The position numbers and the translations under genes are program-made. Shown in pieces: positions 49,083 to 60,742 of a stretch of 64,000 nucleotides of DNA (position 1 is the stretch's first letter; each line of letters begins with the position of its first letter). The notes beneath the pieces were generated by a model. The model did not search any database and was not told where the DNA came from. It saw only the letters and a program-made list of their open reading frames with translations. This DNA comes from Acarospora socialis. Taxonomy: Eukaryota > Ascomycota > Lecanoromycetes > Acarosporales > Acarosporaceae. The stretch covers positions 372,001 to 436,000 of the forward strand of contig JAMYGW020000003.1 in assembly GCA_025617375.2 (NCBI GenBank). The letters run 5' to 3'.

Positions 49083-49590
49083 CATATACCCAGACTTCTG
49101 ATCAGTCATTACCTTTGGAAGAAATGCCAACAATATCTCGCACCGGCGCTTTCATAGTTGGTCGCTGGTGACGTATCCTATCATACTATGTTTGTATAGC
49201 CTGAGATGGATTTCGTGGACCACCTGACACTGTTTTGAAGAGTGGAAACACAAACACTCCATAGCACCTTTTGATTGTACTGAAGATGATATAAACTAAT
49301 GCCAAGCTGTATCTGCTGTAACGAAGAAGCAACAAGGACAGAGGCACTTGTACTTTTATCATCTGGAGACATGTCATTCTTCGGATGGAATGAGAGCCAA
49401 GTGATATAGTGAGGTACCCGAATGGCCCAATTTGATATCCGGCCCTCGTTCAGGAGAGAGTTGGCAGGATATGGAAAGGTTATACAGAGGCTATATTGGT
49501 GAAATGTCGTGTGCATCGTAACCCTTCATCTAAACCTCCCAACGCCCAACACAGAAGATACCCATACAATGATAACCAAACAGTGGAGCT
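49083..49590. other. 3' flank of the NRPS
   Basis: No further NRPS domain is found in any frame. A possible terminal intron (donor at 49045, acceptor at 49093, with gctaac before it) would replace the last 13 residues by a two-residue ending with a stop at 49101. This is uncertain. Confidence 0.35.
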
Positions 49591-50012
49591 TTATTTCTTG
49601 ACCGATTGGCCTCCACGCATCTGATCCTTGAGCTCCTCGACATAGTATTGAATGAATCTTTTCGTATCCGATCCGCCAGGGTCTACCACGTGGAACGGTT
49701 AGCGAAGTGTCCCCCGCTCAGATTCTACAAGGCTCTACTGACGATCGATATTTGTCCCGCCCATTTCCTCCGGATCTTTCCCATGTTTCAACTGCCGTAC
49801 CCGTTTGTGGACATTATGGACAATTCGGTGGAAGCCTGGGCTGGCGAGAAGCTGGATTGCAAAGCCGTCAGTCGAAAGGTCTATCTCCTGTACAACATAA
49901 CCAATGGCCCGACTTACTCGGGCGGTGAGCCATGCCTGTATTGCAGCGTCAGTATACTGTACCCAAGACCGTTGAAGATATAAAGCACGGCCAAGCCACG
50001 GAGGGAGAACAT
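49591..50012 (-). CDS. small conserved-looking protein of unknown function (three short exons)
   Basis: Exons 50012-49918, 49840-49743 and 49682-49591 give 94 residues, with consensus splice sites (GTAAGT...GCCAG; GTCAGT...GGTAG) and a frame that closes exactly. The protein starts MFSLRGLAVLYIFNGLGYSI, a single hydrophobic N-terminal segment that could be a mitochondrial or ER signal-anchor. A basic helical part follows (FHRIVHNVHKRVRQLKHG), then EEMGGTNID and a charged end (FIQYYVEELKDQMRGG). The style is that of small organellar membrane-associated proteins kept across ascomycetes. I recognise the feel of the family but not its name. The gene is hidden because no single exon reaches 35 codons. 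It is divergent from the phosphatase gene. Confidence 0.72.
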
Positions 50013-50772
50013 ACCTCCAGAACTTGAAACCACATTATGGTGGTCGCATCAGATCGAATCCAAGGCCTTATGTTACACGTTCGAGCAGCACCTTGTAGAG
50101 CGGCCAGCGCAGCTCAGAAAGTGATCGCTCGGCACGGACGTAGGTGCAACATTGGTGGCGTCAACTTTGGCTAGGATTGACTATTCACTTCCCAAAGGGG
50201 CAAACGAGGCGAGACGGATCTTCCACGTTTTTCTATTTCTGGAAGTGGCCACTGAAACTGATTTTAGACTCCCTTCGTCCCGAGTGCGAATGACCTACTC
50301 CGTACCTCCCCCAAAAATTCAGAGTCAACTTGATTACCCATCAGTTTACTCGTACACAGTTGATATAAGATGGGGACGCTCCCGCTAACGTTAGAATCAC
50401 TCCCGGCTGTTCTGAACCCATTGGTGCTCACGAAACTTGCCAGAGCAGACGCTACCACTAGAGTACTAGGCCCTCACGTCGAGCCTGGTCTTAAAGGACT
50501 ACTGGGTTGTTGTGAACAGCCCTGTGTACTGCCTTCGAAAAGGTCTTTGCACGAATTAGACGCTGATTAACTGGGCTTCAGCAGACCGATCTTGCACAGA
50601 ATAGAAATATCGCTAGGAGTAGCTGCGACCTTCGACAAAACCATTATCATCTGAGATTGTGTCTAACTAAAGACGGTTCTGCTCAGGAAGAACCAGATCG
50701 GTCCTTTATTCTGGCAGTCTGTACAGGAATTTACCTACGGAAAAGGTTGGGAGGGTCTGCCGGCGCAAGGTT
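50013..50772. promoter_or_regulatory. divergent region between the small protein and the tyrosine phosphatase
   Basis: 760 bases between outward-facing genes. Short frames at 50152-50388 and 50370-50570 have no recognisable content. Both promoters should lie here. Confidence 0.4.
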
Positions 50773-52149
50773 ATGACGAATCAGAGCGAGACAATGAACG
50801 TTTCTCCACCAATAGGGCCACAAAGGTCTTCTTCGAAACGCTCTCGCTCACCTGAGAGCTCACAATCAGCCAAGGAGCCCAGTACGGCGGAACGTCCAAT
50901 AGAACAAAATGATCGTGTACCTGCGTTTTTGCGTCAGTCAAAGCTCGGTACGTGATTGTTACTGCATACGCGAACGTGCATGATGCACCAAGCTGACATC
51001 TACTGTTTCGGTGCCAGAGATCTACAGCAGATTCGAGGAACTCGAATGGTTGCAGCAGATACGTATCGCACAAGGACGGAGCGACTCGAACCCACAGTCG
51101 CGATGGGCGCAGGAGACGAGTGTCGACATCAAAGCTAGGAACAGATATAGGGATGTGCAGGCATGGGCAAACAGCCGTGTCCACCTCAAAGTTCCAGAGG
51201 GTCACTGCGACTACATCAATGCCTCACCCATATCATTATGCAACTCAAAGACAGGGGAAGAAGAGAGATACATCGCAACCCAGGTATTGGTACCCATTTC
51301 ACTGACTTGTTGCAACTAACCAATAAATGTCCTGTTCTTAAGGGTCCGACGAAAGCTTCACTAAGTCATATCTGGCATATGGTATGGCACGAGACCACCG
51401 AAATCGCTGTCATTGTCATGCTTACACAAATTCTGGAATCTGGTCGTGAGAAATGCTTCCAATACTTCCCCGCGGACTTGGACGATGACACCCTTCTCAT
51501 AAATGAAGTGGACGAATGCGAAGACGGCTTCAAGGCTCGGATTCAGCTTCTTGAGTTAACTACTGACGAGAGCAAACGAATCACCACGCGAAAACTCTTA
51601 ATGACGGTTGAGGACGAGTCCAGAGTTATCTGGCACCTATCGTTTTCCGGCTGGCCGGATTTTGGTGTCCCCGAGGGCAACGATCGGTTGGCTCTGTTTG
51701 AGCTTCTTAAGGTATCCGCCAAATTGAATGGTTTATCTGGGAATCCGCGGATTGTCCACTGTAGTGCTGGTGTGGGACGCTCAGGAACGTTCATTGCACT
51801 AGATCACCTTCTCAGAGAGCTAGAGGCTGGTGCAGTCGCTACTGCTAAAGATGATGAAGACTTGATTTTCGACACGGTGAATAGGCTCCGAGAACAACGC
51901 ATGATGATGGTGCAGAGCGACGCACAATATTCGCTTTTGTATGACGTCCTCAAAAACCGCTTTGAGGAAGAGCAGGCTATAGCTGTGCTATCTCCGCCCT
52001 TAACGGACCCGTCCATGGAAACAGTTGAAAGCAACATTCAACGATCGCCGAAAGTAGCGCGGTTAGCCAAAGCTGTTGACGCCGTGACGATTGATTATAC
52101 CGGCAAGCAGGCTGAAACCGTCTCAGTGGTACCCATTGGTAGCTCCTGA
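50773..52149 (+). CDS. classical protein tyrosine phosphatase
   Basis: Exons 50773-50947, 51018-51283 and 51343-52149 give 415 residues. It removes phosphate from phosphotyrosine. The active-site loop HCSAGVGRSGTF holds the catalytic Cys at about residue 287 and the phosphate-binding Arg. The general-acid loop is WPDFGVPEG. The substrate loop is KARNRYRDV plus CDYINASP, and the Q-loop region is MMVQSDAQYSLLYDVL. All are in the usual order. The first 60 residues are Ser/Pro/Glu-rich and probably disordered. There is no transmembrane segment or signal peptide, so it is a soluble enzyme of the yeast Ptp1/Pyp class, whose members act on MAP kinases and similar targets. Which one it is cannot be told from motifs alone. 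Confidence 0.94.
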
Positions 52150-52554
52150 GCTGCTACGCTTCCTCAAGGATCATGGGCATTGTATGGTGTTTATCGAGTT
52201 GTCTTGGGGAAATCTTTGCGGGTTTTGGGGTTGTGCGAACGAAGATATGGAGGTGTGGATGTTCGTGTTACCGACTTTCAGGCTTGGGTCCAGTTGGTCT
52301 TGGTCATAGTTCATATATTCGCCGTCACGCTCGGACAATATGTTCAAGATATTCACGTCATGGCAGCATCTTGTTTATGTCGGCGTAAACGGCGAATTGG
52401 TCTGTGTATGGGACAAGAGATCGGCCTTTGTCTGTGTTTCAAATATCACTAGAAATCGAAAGTTGGATATCGTGCGACCACATTACTAATCATAACAGTA
52501 TCAGGCTCCAGTCCTAAATCAACGCAGATAGATACCAAGACCTTGCACTGAAGC
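52150..52554. other. intergenic between convergent genes
   Basis: Facing 3' ends of the phosphatase and the VanZ-like gene. No gene is seen. Confidence 0.4.
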
Positions 52555-53309
52555 CTACTTCTTGCCTTCCAACCCCTCATCGCCTGCACTTCCACTACTG
52601 GGTGTCAAGCGACCTTCTCCACTCCCGCTCTCCATTCCACGCCCCTCCTCCTCAGGGACAACATCTTCATCCCATGGATCATCGGCATGCTCGTCCCAGT
52701 TGTCTACCTGCTCTTCCAAACTCCTGCCCCCCGACCCGTTGACTGCTAAGTCCTGCCGACTGCCGCCCGCATCACCCAGTTCAACATCTTGTCCCAGATC
52801 ATCGGAGGCAGGCACGATGTGATATTTGGAGAGGCGTCTCCGCTCCAACATGCGTTTATGATACCAGCTGCATAGAGCTAGAGCGGAGAGGGAGCCAACA
52901 ATATTGGCGAGGATATCGTAGGGATCGAAGATGCGCCCGTTGGGAAGGAGGCCTTGAACCACCTCGGATCCGATCCCGAGGAGGAAGGTTACGCCGATGA
53001 GGGTGAAGTTCAGAGAGCGGCGTCGAGAGCCATCAATGATCCAGTAGAAGCATAGCTGTGGGGGAGGTATTGGTCAGCCCTCAAGTATTAGTTGGGCAGG
53101 TTGCAGAGAGCATACTGTTAGTATGAAAAAGGCCAGGAAATGAAGGACTTTGTCATTTATGGTAGGTATTTGTATGTTGGTCAAACCCAGGTATGCGCAT
53201 CCGAGTAAGAGGAAGAGAAAGGCACCTGACAGACTCACAGTCTTGTCAGCACTGGCATGCTTCGGGAAATGTGTCTTATCTCACTGGCAAACGGTAGTCG
53301 TATGCGCAT
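52555..53309 (-). CDS. VanZ-like domain membrane protein
   Basis: Exons 53309-53285 (25 bases), 53225-53116 and 53055-52555 give 211 residues. The first exon codes only MRIRLPFA and the split Ser. It is supported because the frame closes and no other ATG fits. Hydrophobic segments: FLFLLLGCAYLGLT, VLHFLAFFILTLCFYWII, FTLIGVTFLLGIGSEVV and a last one around NIVGSLSALALCSWY. The VanZ-type motif is seen in NDKVLHFLAFF and in SEVVQGLLPNGRIFDPYDI with NIVGS. The C-terminal 90 residues are acidic and Gly/Ser/Glu-rich, cytosolic. VanZ-like proteins of fungi have no proven function; lipid or cell-envelope roles are guesses from bacteria. Confidence 0.87.
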
Positions 53310-53766
53310 CTTCCTGATACAGCTTCGACCAGGCAATTTAGCATCGAGAAGAGCTGGACATAAGTGTCAAAGCCTGACCTATGAAACCCGAAGTGTGAGC
53401 CGCAGCGGATATTGTTTGTGTTTACCTTCTTTGGGTAGGTACTCCACAAGTATGAGTAGTATCGCCAAACTAACTGACCCAGGCTCGGCAACTTCCGCTT
53501 GGTGGCTCGTCCGAACGACCTTCGCTAAGCAACCTCACCTCTACTCTCCAGATCAATCCCGCAGCAATTGCGCTCAACTGTTCCATCACCGCGCAACCAC
53601 CAACCATCGATTCTGGTCTCGAAAACCAGTTTATCCGATCGAACAGGATGTCAGCTTTCAGCTGATATCAATTCTATGACGGCGCGACACTTACGAGACA
53701 ACCAAGCGCGACGGCTTCCGCGGTGGAGCACCCCTGTCGCTTGCGGTGGGCGAGGGGTGGAGAGCC
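53310..53766. promoter_or_regulatory. divergent promoter region of the VanZ-like gene and SPT7
   Basis: 457 bases between outward-facing starts. No specific site is recognised. The SPT7 start is taken as the ATG at 53767; an in-frame GTG at 53746 is ignored. Confidence 0.4.
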
Positions 53767-56700
53767 ATGTCGGGGCTTGGAAATAGTCAACCCCCACCGT
53801 TTCTAGATCATCCCAACGGTGTGACCAGCCACAACAACCTACAATATGACATCGCAAAGTTCGATCCGACCGCTTTTCCGGCAAGCGCGCCCAATGCGTC
53901 CCACATAGGCAGTGCAATGGGTCGAGAGCTTGGCATTAATCACGATCAAAGGGTTGCGGTTTTCCAAGACCTGTACACCCGGAGCGAAGCGAGGATTGGG
54001 GCATTGTTTGGAGAGATCGCATCGGGTGCAATTGAGGAGACCACAGCTCGAAAAGAGAACAATGTCGCGGGAGATGGATCGACTGAAGCGGAGGGACATG
54101 GCCCGGTTTCGGCACCATCGAGGAAGCCAGCCAGGACTATTGACGACGACTACGACGATTATGGCGACGACGACGATGACGATGACGACGGAAAGTTGGT
54201 CTCTCCGCTCAAGGCTAAGAACACTGTGGCCGTTACCAAACCCATCGAACCGTTACCCGCAAAGCCAACAGTGCGACTATCACCGCCAGCGCTCGCAAGT
54301 AAGGCATCTTCTGGTCCGGAACAGCGCAAGACTTCGGAGGATGTGCGCAAGAAATTGGAAGAGGACAAGAAAGCGGCGGAGGATGCAGCAAAGCGCAGCT
54401 TTCACACCCTGTTCTACACGCTGGAGAATGATCGAGATGCCATGTTGGAACAACAAAAGCTTGAAGAGTCAGATCGCCAGGTCGATGCGGAGATGTCCGG
54501 CAACGGCCACCACGGGACGAATGCCGCCAACAGCTCGGCAGGTAACAATCAGCATGGCACGTTAAGTAGCGCGAACCTGGGGGCTTCGAGCCTAACCTTG
54601 AAACACCTCATCGCTCGCATCGACGCTAAGCGGGATCAAGTCCGAGCGTCGGATGCTGAGCTGAGGAGCTTGATGAGCGAGGTTCGAAAGAATAGGAGCA
54701 AATGGGCAAGCGAAGAGAAGGTGGGCCAGGAGGAGCTGTACGAAGCTGCGGAGAAGGTGTTGAGCGAGTTAAAAGCCATGACCGAACATTCCACAGCGTT
54801 TCTCGGAAGGGTCAACAAGCGGGAAGCCCCTGACTACTATAATGGTATGAGTTTCTGTAACCGGATCACAGATCACGGCTGACTGTCGGCATTAGTCATT
54901 AAGCATCCCATGGATCTAGGCAGCATGACCAAGAAACTGAAGGCAGTTCAATATAAGTCCAAGCAAGATTTTGTCGATGACCTGAACCTGATATGGTCCA
55001 ACTGCCTCAAATACAATGCGAACCCAGAGCACTTCCTTCGCAAACATGCCTTGTATATGAGAAAGGAGACAGAGAAACTCGTACCACTGATTCCGGACAT
55101 CGTCATCAGAGACAGGGCCGAGGTCGAAGCAGAAGAGCGGCGGTTACATAGCGCTGACGGAGATATTGACGGTGGGGAGGAAAGCGATGACGAACCAATC
55201 ATGTCGTCACGCGGTCGCAAAGCTCCGGGCAAAAAAGCCAAGAAAGGAGCAAATACCGCTCGCAAAGCTCCCGTCGCCGACATCGAAGGGACCCCAGGTC
55301 CTGACTCAAAGCCATCGCTAGCTAACATAGCATCTTCTGGTCCCAGTACCCACATTAAGAACGATTATCTAAGGGTTGATTACGATGCGGCTATGGAAGG
55401 TAGTCAAAACGGCCTGTCAACACCTCCTCCTGGTACAGTCACACCTCTTGTCAATGGCATTGCGGGCAGTGTTGCCCCTGGTAGCCAAACCGATGGAATG
55501 GAGATCGATGGGATCGGACCTCCCGTAACCGGAAGTACCCTAGGTCATCCACTGGCTGGGCAAGACGACCATAATGAGCATGATGACCTAGAGTACAAGA
55601 CCTGGAAGCAGGTGACTAAAAGGGACCGGGCTCTCGTTGCCGCCGAACGAAACCGGTTATTCAAGGGAGACCATCTCAATCTGGAAGAACCTGCACTACT
55701 TCGCACTAAGACTGGTATGAGAAGGTGGCTTCGGAAGCAGCGGCAGGCAGATGTCGAAGGAGCCGCGGGAGAGAGGAAGGTTGGTCCAGCTGTCAGAGAC
55801 GACGAAGACGCGAATCCGAGCGGTGAGACCTTGGCGGAAGGCATGGAGGGCGAAGAGGAAACCGTGTTACCGGATTATTACGATACTGTTTCTGCCATTC
55901 CAGAACTTTCAGACCGCTTGCGATGGACCGAGGATGCAGATGGACAGGTCATCGATCCCTCAGAGGAATTCTTACGGATAGTACCAAAAGGCTACTTCAC
56001 GTCACCCGAAAGTATTCTCACCAGAAGGATGGAAGCAAACATGCGGCAAATGCAAGAAACAAGAAAGGTTTGCACCAAGATCGGTGTTGTGAAGCAGATG
56101 CAACTGCAGTCGCAGGTATGTACTTCACTTCTTCTGATGCCTGCTACATGTGAAGCTCACACGTGCGTCTAGATGTACCAGAATCAATTCCAGAAGTATA
56201 ACCCGGAGCCTTTCGTTGAAGCTGATATCGGCCCACACGTGATGTCCGACGACGGCCCGGTAATGTCTCCTTGGGTGTGCCGAGCAGCACTTCAGCGTTC
56301 AGTTGGAAAGATTTTCTACCACGCCGGCTTTGAGGAGTTTCAACCTTCTGCTCTCGAAGCCGTGACGGATATAGCTGGCGATTTCTTCACCAAAGTTGCG
56401 CGTACGTACGGTGTCTATCGAGACGCCCCGAAGGTGCCAGCTGAAACTTTATCCGTCAACGGAACTGGAACGATAAGTGCATGGAAACGCAAATTCACCG
56501 CCGAAGAGACGATCTTACATTGTCTACACGAGAACGGATTGGATGTCGAAGCATTGGACAGCTACGTCAAGGAGGACGTTGAGCGTTTAAGCACCAAACT
56601 AGGGGTCGTGCATGACCGAATGAAAGCTCATCTGGCAGACTTGTTACGCCCAGCACTCAACGATGCCGGTCCTGATGGATCGAACGCTTTCAACGACGGC

Positions 56701-57374
56701 AGTGAGCAGTTTGTGGGCGGCGACTTCGCGGAAGATCTCGACGAAGACTTTTTCGGGTTTAAGGAACTTGGGTTGGATAAGGAGTTCGGCCTTGCATCAC
56801 TAAGCGTACCCTTGCATCTGTTGCAGAACCGGATGCACAATGCGTATCAAGCACAAAACACCAAGTACAAGCCAATCGTCCCCTTCATCAACTATATATC
56901 GCTAACAGTTATCCTAGTGCCATCTCAACCTCTGCGTCCGCTTTCGAACCTCCACCACCATACGAACCGGTTACCATCCACAACGTCAAGTCGCAGATCG
57001 GGCTTGTTCAGAATTTCTTCCTGGCTAAACTCCATGCGAATAATGACGACCCTCTTATCGAAGACGACGACCTGCCGCAAAAACAGCGCTTCCCGAAACC
57101 ACGTCTGCCTCCAACAGGGAAGATCTCCAGCCCGCGCAAGAGACCGCTCAAAGAGCAGGGTGGTAACGCGAAAAAGAAGAAGAAGACCGGCGAAGGTCTG
57201 GATGAGGGGACGGCAAAGGCTTTGGGTAAACCCGTCGGGAAGCTGAAGTTGAGCTTACCGCCTGGTCCGGTACCGATGGAGCGGATTGACAGCGGGAAGG
57301 CGAGTGAGCCGGAGAAAGAAGATGGGACTGGGATCGGGGGTATGATGAGTCCGGAAAGTCTGGAGGCAACTTGA
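53767..57374 (+). CDS. SPT7: SAGA transcriptional coactivator subunit SPT7 (bromodomain protein)
   Basis: Exons 53767-54844, 54896-56115, 56173-56864 and 56918-57374 give 1148 residues. SPT7 is a scaffold of the SAGA histone acetyltransferase complex in the nucleus. A bromodomain spans about residues 330-440 and reads [42 protein letters not shown]. This includes the acetyl-lysine-binding Asn in YNAN. A histone-fold-like segment ([37 protein letters not shown]) lies at about 798-850 and would pair with TAF10. The conserved C-terminal end reads [14 protein letters not shown] and [12 protein letters not shown]. Poly-Asp stretches occur near residues 126-140. The last intron is needed: without it the frame runs into unrelated residues after QNTK. 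Confidence 0.95.
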
Positions 57375-58670
57375 AAGCGAAGGTGTAGTATCCAAAATTC
57401 ACCGAGCTGTGGAAGTACAGTACCCTCCTTAAAAGAGATAGGACAGATTCTGAGTCTTCTCGGCGAATACTTTCAAAACTTTACTATCTGGCAATTTGTC
57501 ATGCATTTTCGGCGTTTGCATGCATATCGGGGAATAGGGTCTGTGCATAGGATAATTTGGAGGTTGGAACTTTGCACATACCCCACATACCCCCCGGGCT
57601 CGACGTTTTATATACTCTGTTCTGTGTTTCGCAAATTCTCATCAAGGGCGTTGACTTGGAACTTCTTCCATGGAGGCTGGATTCGGTCGGGGAGGTGGTC
57701 AGTGGGGGTCAAAGTCTGCCGGGCATTGGTTACTACGAAGCTGGGCTGTGAGATGAAGTTCCTTTTGCACGATGTACGATACAATGCGTGATCATGTATA
57801 ATGAAACACCCTAGGTATTCTGTTTGCATCCACCGCCCAGCTCCAGAGGGGTGTCGCATTACATCACGAGGGGAAGGTCTCACACGGCGGTCAATGCAAC
57901 AAGGAACATGATACCTTCCACTTTCTCGTACCTGTCTTTCTGTGATACCATTCCTGATGACATGCGGAAAGCAAAATATACGGTGGTAAGACGAGTGAGT
58001 TTCGGGTTGGCGCTTCTTCGTTTCGAAACGTGCTTCGCCTCCTCACTTCGCCACCACGAAACAGAACGCCTTATGCATAGTTCCGGGGCCGGGGCTTCTC
58101 GATGGCTTCTGGAAGAGCGGTAGAATACGGATCGTTCCAACAGTAAGGTCTGGTGAGAAATTGCCGGCGGGTTCCGGTTTTGGATATCGACTTCTGGAAC
58201 GTGACTACTCTTCTCCTTATTTTCTTAGGTGTGCCGCCATGTTTGGCCGTCGAATCATGTCATCGAACCCTATCTGAACTATCGAATGGGGGTTTTTTTC
58301 TCGCTACACAGATACCGACAATGTTAGAGATTGAAACAGCCATGGCTGGTCTCACCGCTCGTTGCTGGCCGATGAACGGTCAGTCTCCCATCAAAGGCCA
58401 GGATTTGCTTTCTTCGTGATGTCCTCGACATCTATGCGAGCCTTTGGCTTCATTGCATCCTCTAACACGGACAGTTTAGGGCTTCCGCGCCTCGACCCCG
58501 GTTGTCTCATTGATTATATACCTCACGGGCGATGAGCGAAGCTGGTAAACATATGTATTTCTAGGGTTCTACACGTAATAGGGGAGAATATATATGACAC
58601 CGTTGATCCCCGACTTCAGTCAAGGTCCACTCCACCGTCTTACTTGCTGCAGACATCCAGCATACGCAAC
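57375..58670. other. intergenic, no gene seen
   Basis: About 1.3 kb downstream of SPT7 and upstream of the small secreted protein. Frames of 76-99 codons occur on both strands but overlap each other and have no recognisable content. Confidence 0.45.
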
Positions 58671-59159
58671 ATGATCTCCAACTCTTCTCTCCTTTTGAAA
58701 TGCCTCGCCCTGCTCCTTGCATTCGCACACCTCGGAACATGCGGACCCCCAGTTTGGGACAGAGCGGTAGGTACCCTTTTCCTCCCCAACCCACAGTGTC
58801 TGTAAAACCCCCAGGCCCAACTTCTGCACACCGCTAACCTCGTCCTTTTCCGACCCACACAGCGCTTCAACTGCCCCCTAGGCCCCCCTCCCGACGGCGT
58901 CAACACAAAGCGCTTTAACAGCTTGTACAAGTACTGCGTTTCGTCCGTGCCGAGCTGCGACTGCTACAAAGACCACCGCATGAGCCAATCCGATAGTATC
59001 AAATTCAAGCCGGTCTGCGACTTCGCTAAATTGTCGGACCAGGACGACGTGCCGCTGCAGCAGTCCTTGCGCCATTGCGAGAATGCTTGTATGTGCTATG
59101 GGGGTCCAGAGCGGAATTTCGCTCAGTGGCCTTGGGGACCCCCAACGCGGGAGTACTGA
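58671..59159 (+). CDS. small secreted cysteine-rich protein
   Basis: Exons 58671-58766 and 58863-59159 give 130 residues. The N terminus MISNSSLLLKCLALLLAFA is a clear signal peptide; cleavage is likely after LGTC or nearby. The mature part carries about ten Cys, in NCPLG, YKYC, PSCDCY, KPVCDF, RHCENACMCYG. This suggests disulfide bonds in a secreted protein. I recognise no named domain. Small secreted Cys-rich proteins of ascomycetes include host-interaction proteins, antimicrobial proteins and wall proteins, and nothing here decides between them. The intron has a consensus donor (GTAGGT) and a CACAG acceptor. Confidence 0.85.
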
Positions 59160-60742
59160 AGGGGTAGGATGGGTGAGGGGAGGTGGGAGGGGAAATGGAC
59201 GATGCGATGAGATGGGCCGGCCGGGCACAGTCAGTAGATGATATGGTTGTGAGGGGCCAAATTCTAGTCGTTGGGTCGGTTCGATTGCAGTGGTTTGCTT
59301 TTTCCAGTCTATTTTTCCGGATTAGAATCCATTTTCAAGGGGTACCGGAGACCTATTAGCTCAATATTCAATAGTATATCGGCTTGACAATAAATATTAA
59401 CATCTAGATATGCCTCATCATCATAGATACCGCTCATCATGTCACAACACTCCTTGTCCCCTAGTCTTGACCTCGCCGGACTCGTGTGAGCATGGACCGT
59501 AGCATAGGCGCAAGCTAAGGGGCAGGTGCACAAGGTCAAGGTTCAAAACAAAACATTGACAGATGTGAACACATGCGGATCTAACGCCTGCTATAGACTG
59601 ATATGAGATGATGTAAATGAAGCTCAATTCAAATTTAACAGTGCATTCAGTGTTAGATTATCGATGAATCTGATATGAATGGACTGGAGAGCTTCGAACC
59701 ACAAAGAACATCAGATTCATAACAATGCCATTATCTTTTTTTTATGAAGTTTAAATAAGATGAACGTGTTCAACTGCTCACTGTTTCCTCCGAAGCTATC
59801 GACGAGGACTATCCTGCTGAGGCGGTCTTCATCATCTGGCATTCCTTAGAATCATGTGCAACATTAACAACCATACATGAACGGAATTTGTCGAAAAAGG
59901 AACCCACAGAGCTCTTTGTACTGAGGAACCACATTGGTAAATATTCCACAACTACATCAGAAAGATTTATGGCAGCGAAAACGGAAAGGCTCAGTCAACT
60001 ACTCTACTCGTAAGGTAAGGTACCTTAAGTAAGCGACTCTCGTACCGTAGTCTGTTCGACTTCGGCGCAGATATTTCTCGTCCGTGAAGGGCACAACAAG
60101 ATGGTCGTATTGAACAGAGGGGTGCACGGTCGTAGAAAGGAATACGACCTCATGGCGAGGTGGTATGAAGGTAACTATGGGGAAAACAGGTGAAATCTTG
60201 GGAAGCAAAGCCGAGTGATTGTGGGGTACTGTACTCTACCCTACCACTTCGACGTCATGCGGCAGAGCCGAGGGATTATCCAACACCACAAACGGAAGCT
60301 GTAAAAGCGCGTTTAGAGCTGCCTTCGGGCGAACAGCGGCCGGGTGGATACCAATTTACCTCAGGTAGGGCACCTGATCCTCCGCTGTTTCTCCCTCAAT
60401 TAATGTAGCATCGCGCCCAGGCAAACAGGACCTCGCTGGTCGTTTCGTACCTGAATTACGTGATTCAACGGCATCCAACGGCTTCAACGGCCGCGGCCCC
60501 AAAGGAAGGTGTTTACCTACCTAAGACGTCTGAGTCCACAATCTTAGCCAACGTGGTATCACGCCGTACCCTCGGCCATTATTAGTTTGCATGGAATGCG
60601 GAGTACCTGAACTTTCTTATTTCCTACTACCTTGTTTGGCCTACTAAGGCCCAGTGATCGCGCTCTATAAGACAGAGCATGCTGCCGGTATTTTGGAGAG
60701 CTCCTCGCGTACCTTGCTATCTGCACCTGGCTAACCGTGATC
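59160..60742. other. intergenic, upstream of the GH31 gene
   Basis: About 1.6 kb without a supported gene. It contains the perfect palindrome taaggtacctta at 60016-60027. A TATA-like tataa at 60666-60670 lies about 75 bases before the GH31 start codon and may be its TATA box. Confidence 0.45.
60666..60670 (+). promoter_or_regulatory. possible TATA box of the GH31 gene
   Basis: The sequence ctctataagac has tataa at a fitting distance, about 75 bases before the ATG at 60743. No other promoter element is clear, and the call rests on position alone. Confidence 0.3.

Noticed and set aside
59640-59720. tRNA-like ttcgaacc word
   Set aside because: The flanking bases do not pair as a T-arm, and no matching acceptor stem or anticodon arm was found.
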